Part shown: positions 63,241-64,000 of the stretch, piece after piece
How positions within the stretch are numbered: the stretch's first letter is position 1
Layout: each line of letters begins with the position of its first letter
Source of the DNA: Jiella flava
GTDB lineage: Bacteria; Pseudomonadota; Alphaproteobacteria; Rhizobiales; Rhizobiaceae
DNA length: 64,000 nt
NCBI RefSeq assembly: GCF_017349315.1
Contig: NZ_JAFMPP010000005.1
Coordinates: forward strand, 186,001-250,000
Direction of reading: 5' to 3'
Notes under the pieces: model-generated
The model's input: only the letters and a program-made list of their open reading frames with translations
What the model was told of the DNA's origin: nothing
Databases searched by the model: none
Program-made: the position numbers and the translations under genes

Positions 63241-64000
63241 ATGTCCAACGTCAGCGACTCCCGGTTGGACCGGGCCATGGGCGCGCTGATCGGCGGCGCT
63301 CTCGGCGATGCTCTCGGCATGCCGACCCAGTTGCTCTCGCCGCAAGAGATCCGCGATGCCTACGGCCCCGTCGCCGGCTTTTTGGCCCCCAGCGCCGATC
63401 ATCCCGTGTCCAAGGGCCTGCCAGCCGGCATGATCACCGACGACACCGAACAGACGCTGCTTCTCGCCGAGCAGCTTCTGGAGGGCGAGGAGCGTTTCGA
63501 CCATCACGCTTGGGTCGCGCGGCTGTTGGCTTGGGAGGCGAAGGTCAAAGCACGGGGCAGCTATGATCTCCTCGGTCCGTCGACCAAACGGGCGATCGAC
63601 CTGATCCGTGCCGGGACGCCGGCCGAAGAGGCTGGCCGTCAGGGGACGACCAACGGCGCGGCGATGCGCATCGCGCCCATCGGCATCGTGATGCCTGTCG
63701 ATCCCCTCGACAGTCTGGTCGCGACGGTTGCCGAAACCTGCGCGGCGACCCACGCGACGATCGTCGCGATATCCGCCGCTGCGGCGGTTGCCGCTGCCGT
63801 CAGCGCGGCAATCGACGGCGCCGACTGGAGCGAGGCGGCCGGACGTGGCGTCGAGGCGGCGCGGGCCGCCCGCCATGTCGGCGCCTGGACCGCCGCCCCT
63901 GATATCGCGGCGCGCATCACGTGGGCACGCGATCTCGTCGCGGGACGCTCGGAAGTGGACGCGATCGCGGCGATCGTCGACCTCGTCGGCACCTCCGTCG
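63241..64000 (+). CDS. ADP-ribosylglycohydrolase-family protein, 3' end cut off by window edge
   Basis: The first 253 codons are present. The motif GALIGGALGDALGMP (residues 14-28) and MITDDTEQTLL (Thr66, Asp67, Asp68, metal ligands), with GTTNGAAMRIAPIG further on, are diagnostic of the DraG/ARH fold. The family releases ADP-ribose from proteins or small molecules, or cleaves related N-glycosidic bonds. The gene follows the sodium symporter by 236 bases in the same direction, so a role in nucleoside or ribosyl-compound use is more likely than protein regulation. ATG 63241 is the first start with the conserved N-terminus. Confidence 0.85.
   Translation, partial: MSNVSDSRLDRAMGALIGGALGDALGMPTQLLSPQEIRDAYGPVAGFLAPSADHPVSKGLPAGMITDDTEQTLLLAEQLLEGEERFDHHAWVARLLAWEAKVKARGSYDLLGPSTKRAIDLIRAGTPAEEAGRQGTTNGAAMRIAPIGIVMPVDPLDSLVATVAETCAATHATIVAISAAAAVAAAVSAAIDGADWSEAAGRGVEAARAARHVGAWTAAPDIAARITWARDLVAGRSEVDAIAAIVDLVGTSV

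Noticed and set aside
1-64000. CRISPR array, rRNA, tRNA, insertion sequence, integrase or prophage
   Set aside because: No regular direct repeats, rRNA sequence or transposase/integrase motifs were noticed on reading, although a tRNA scan was not run.

Overview
The window is GC-rich, tightly packed DNA, almost certainly from an alphaproteobacterium and probably from the order Hyphomicrobiales (Rhizobiales). The reasons are gene style (MocR regulator, TRAP and ABC uptake systems, hydantoinase and opine-oxidase-like enzymes, 4-base stop/start overlaps) and a palindromic intergenic repeat at 42346-42393 that resembles the GCATGAT...CCGAAAA...TTTTCG...ATCATGC elements scattered in rhizobial genomes. 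No rRNA, tRNA, CRISPR array, integrase, transposase or phage gene was seen. About 50 genes are present. Nearly all belong to uptake and oxidative breakdown of small nitrogen compounds and carboxylates, each module with its own regulator.

Layout, left to right. (1) 1-459: cut-off sulfotransferase-like gene, then an AT-rich gene-free stretch. (2) 1154-6006: two DUF3100-type membrane proteins, a LysR regulator, a 3-hydroxyisobutyrate-dehydrogenase-family enzyme and an aldehyde dehydrogenase. (3) 6112-17428: MocR regulator, a RidA, a complete polar amino acid ABC importer, a lone DUF1116 protein, an FAD/NAD(P)-binding protein, a second RidA, an aldehyde dehydrogenase and a DadA/PuuB-like oxidase. 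(4) 17433-23778: two HAD (haloacid dehalogenase-like) hydrolases flanking an M20 deacylase, a GNAT acetyltransferase, a class III aminotransferase and a GhrA-like 2-hydroxyacid dehydrogenase. (5) 23832-37326: complete peptide/opine-type ABC importer, Lrp regulator, two DadA-like oxidases, LysR regulator and hydantoinase/5-oxoprolinase A and B. (6) 37520-45268: an APH-fold kinase next to a class III aminotransferase/phospholyase, a short-chain dehydrogenase and a polyamine-type ABC importer, followed by a DeoR regulator. (7) 46175-53670: GntR/FCD regulator and an amino acid ABC importer split around a 987-residue fused opine/D-hydroxyproline-dehydrogenase-like flavoprotein and a DapA-family lyase. 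(8) 53897-60866: amidase, DUF2848 protein, TRAP importer, DUF1445 protein and LysR regulator, all on the minus strand. (9) 61329-64000: DUF3311 protein, sodium:solute symporter and a cut-off ADP-ribosylglycohydrolase.

The recurring logic is import, then oxidation to an imine by a flavoenzyme (or transamination or phosphate elimination), imine clean-up by RidA, and oxidation of the aldehyde or hydroxy acid. At least six high-affinity importers lie in 64 kb. Substrates cannot be fixed from sequence alone. The most distinctive parts are the single-chain three-module flavoprotein with its DapA partner and a clear GntR-type operator, the kinase/phospholyase pair sharing an operator-like motif with the polyamine-type importer, and the DUF1116/two-RidA module.
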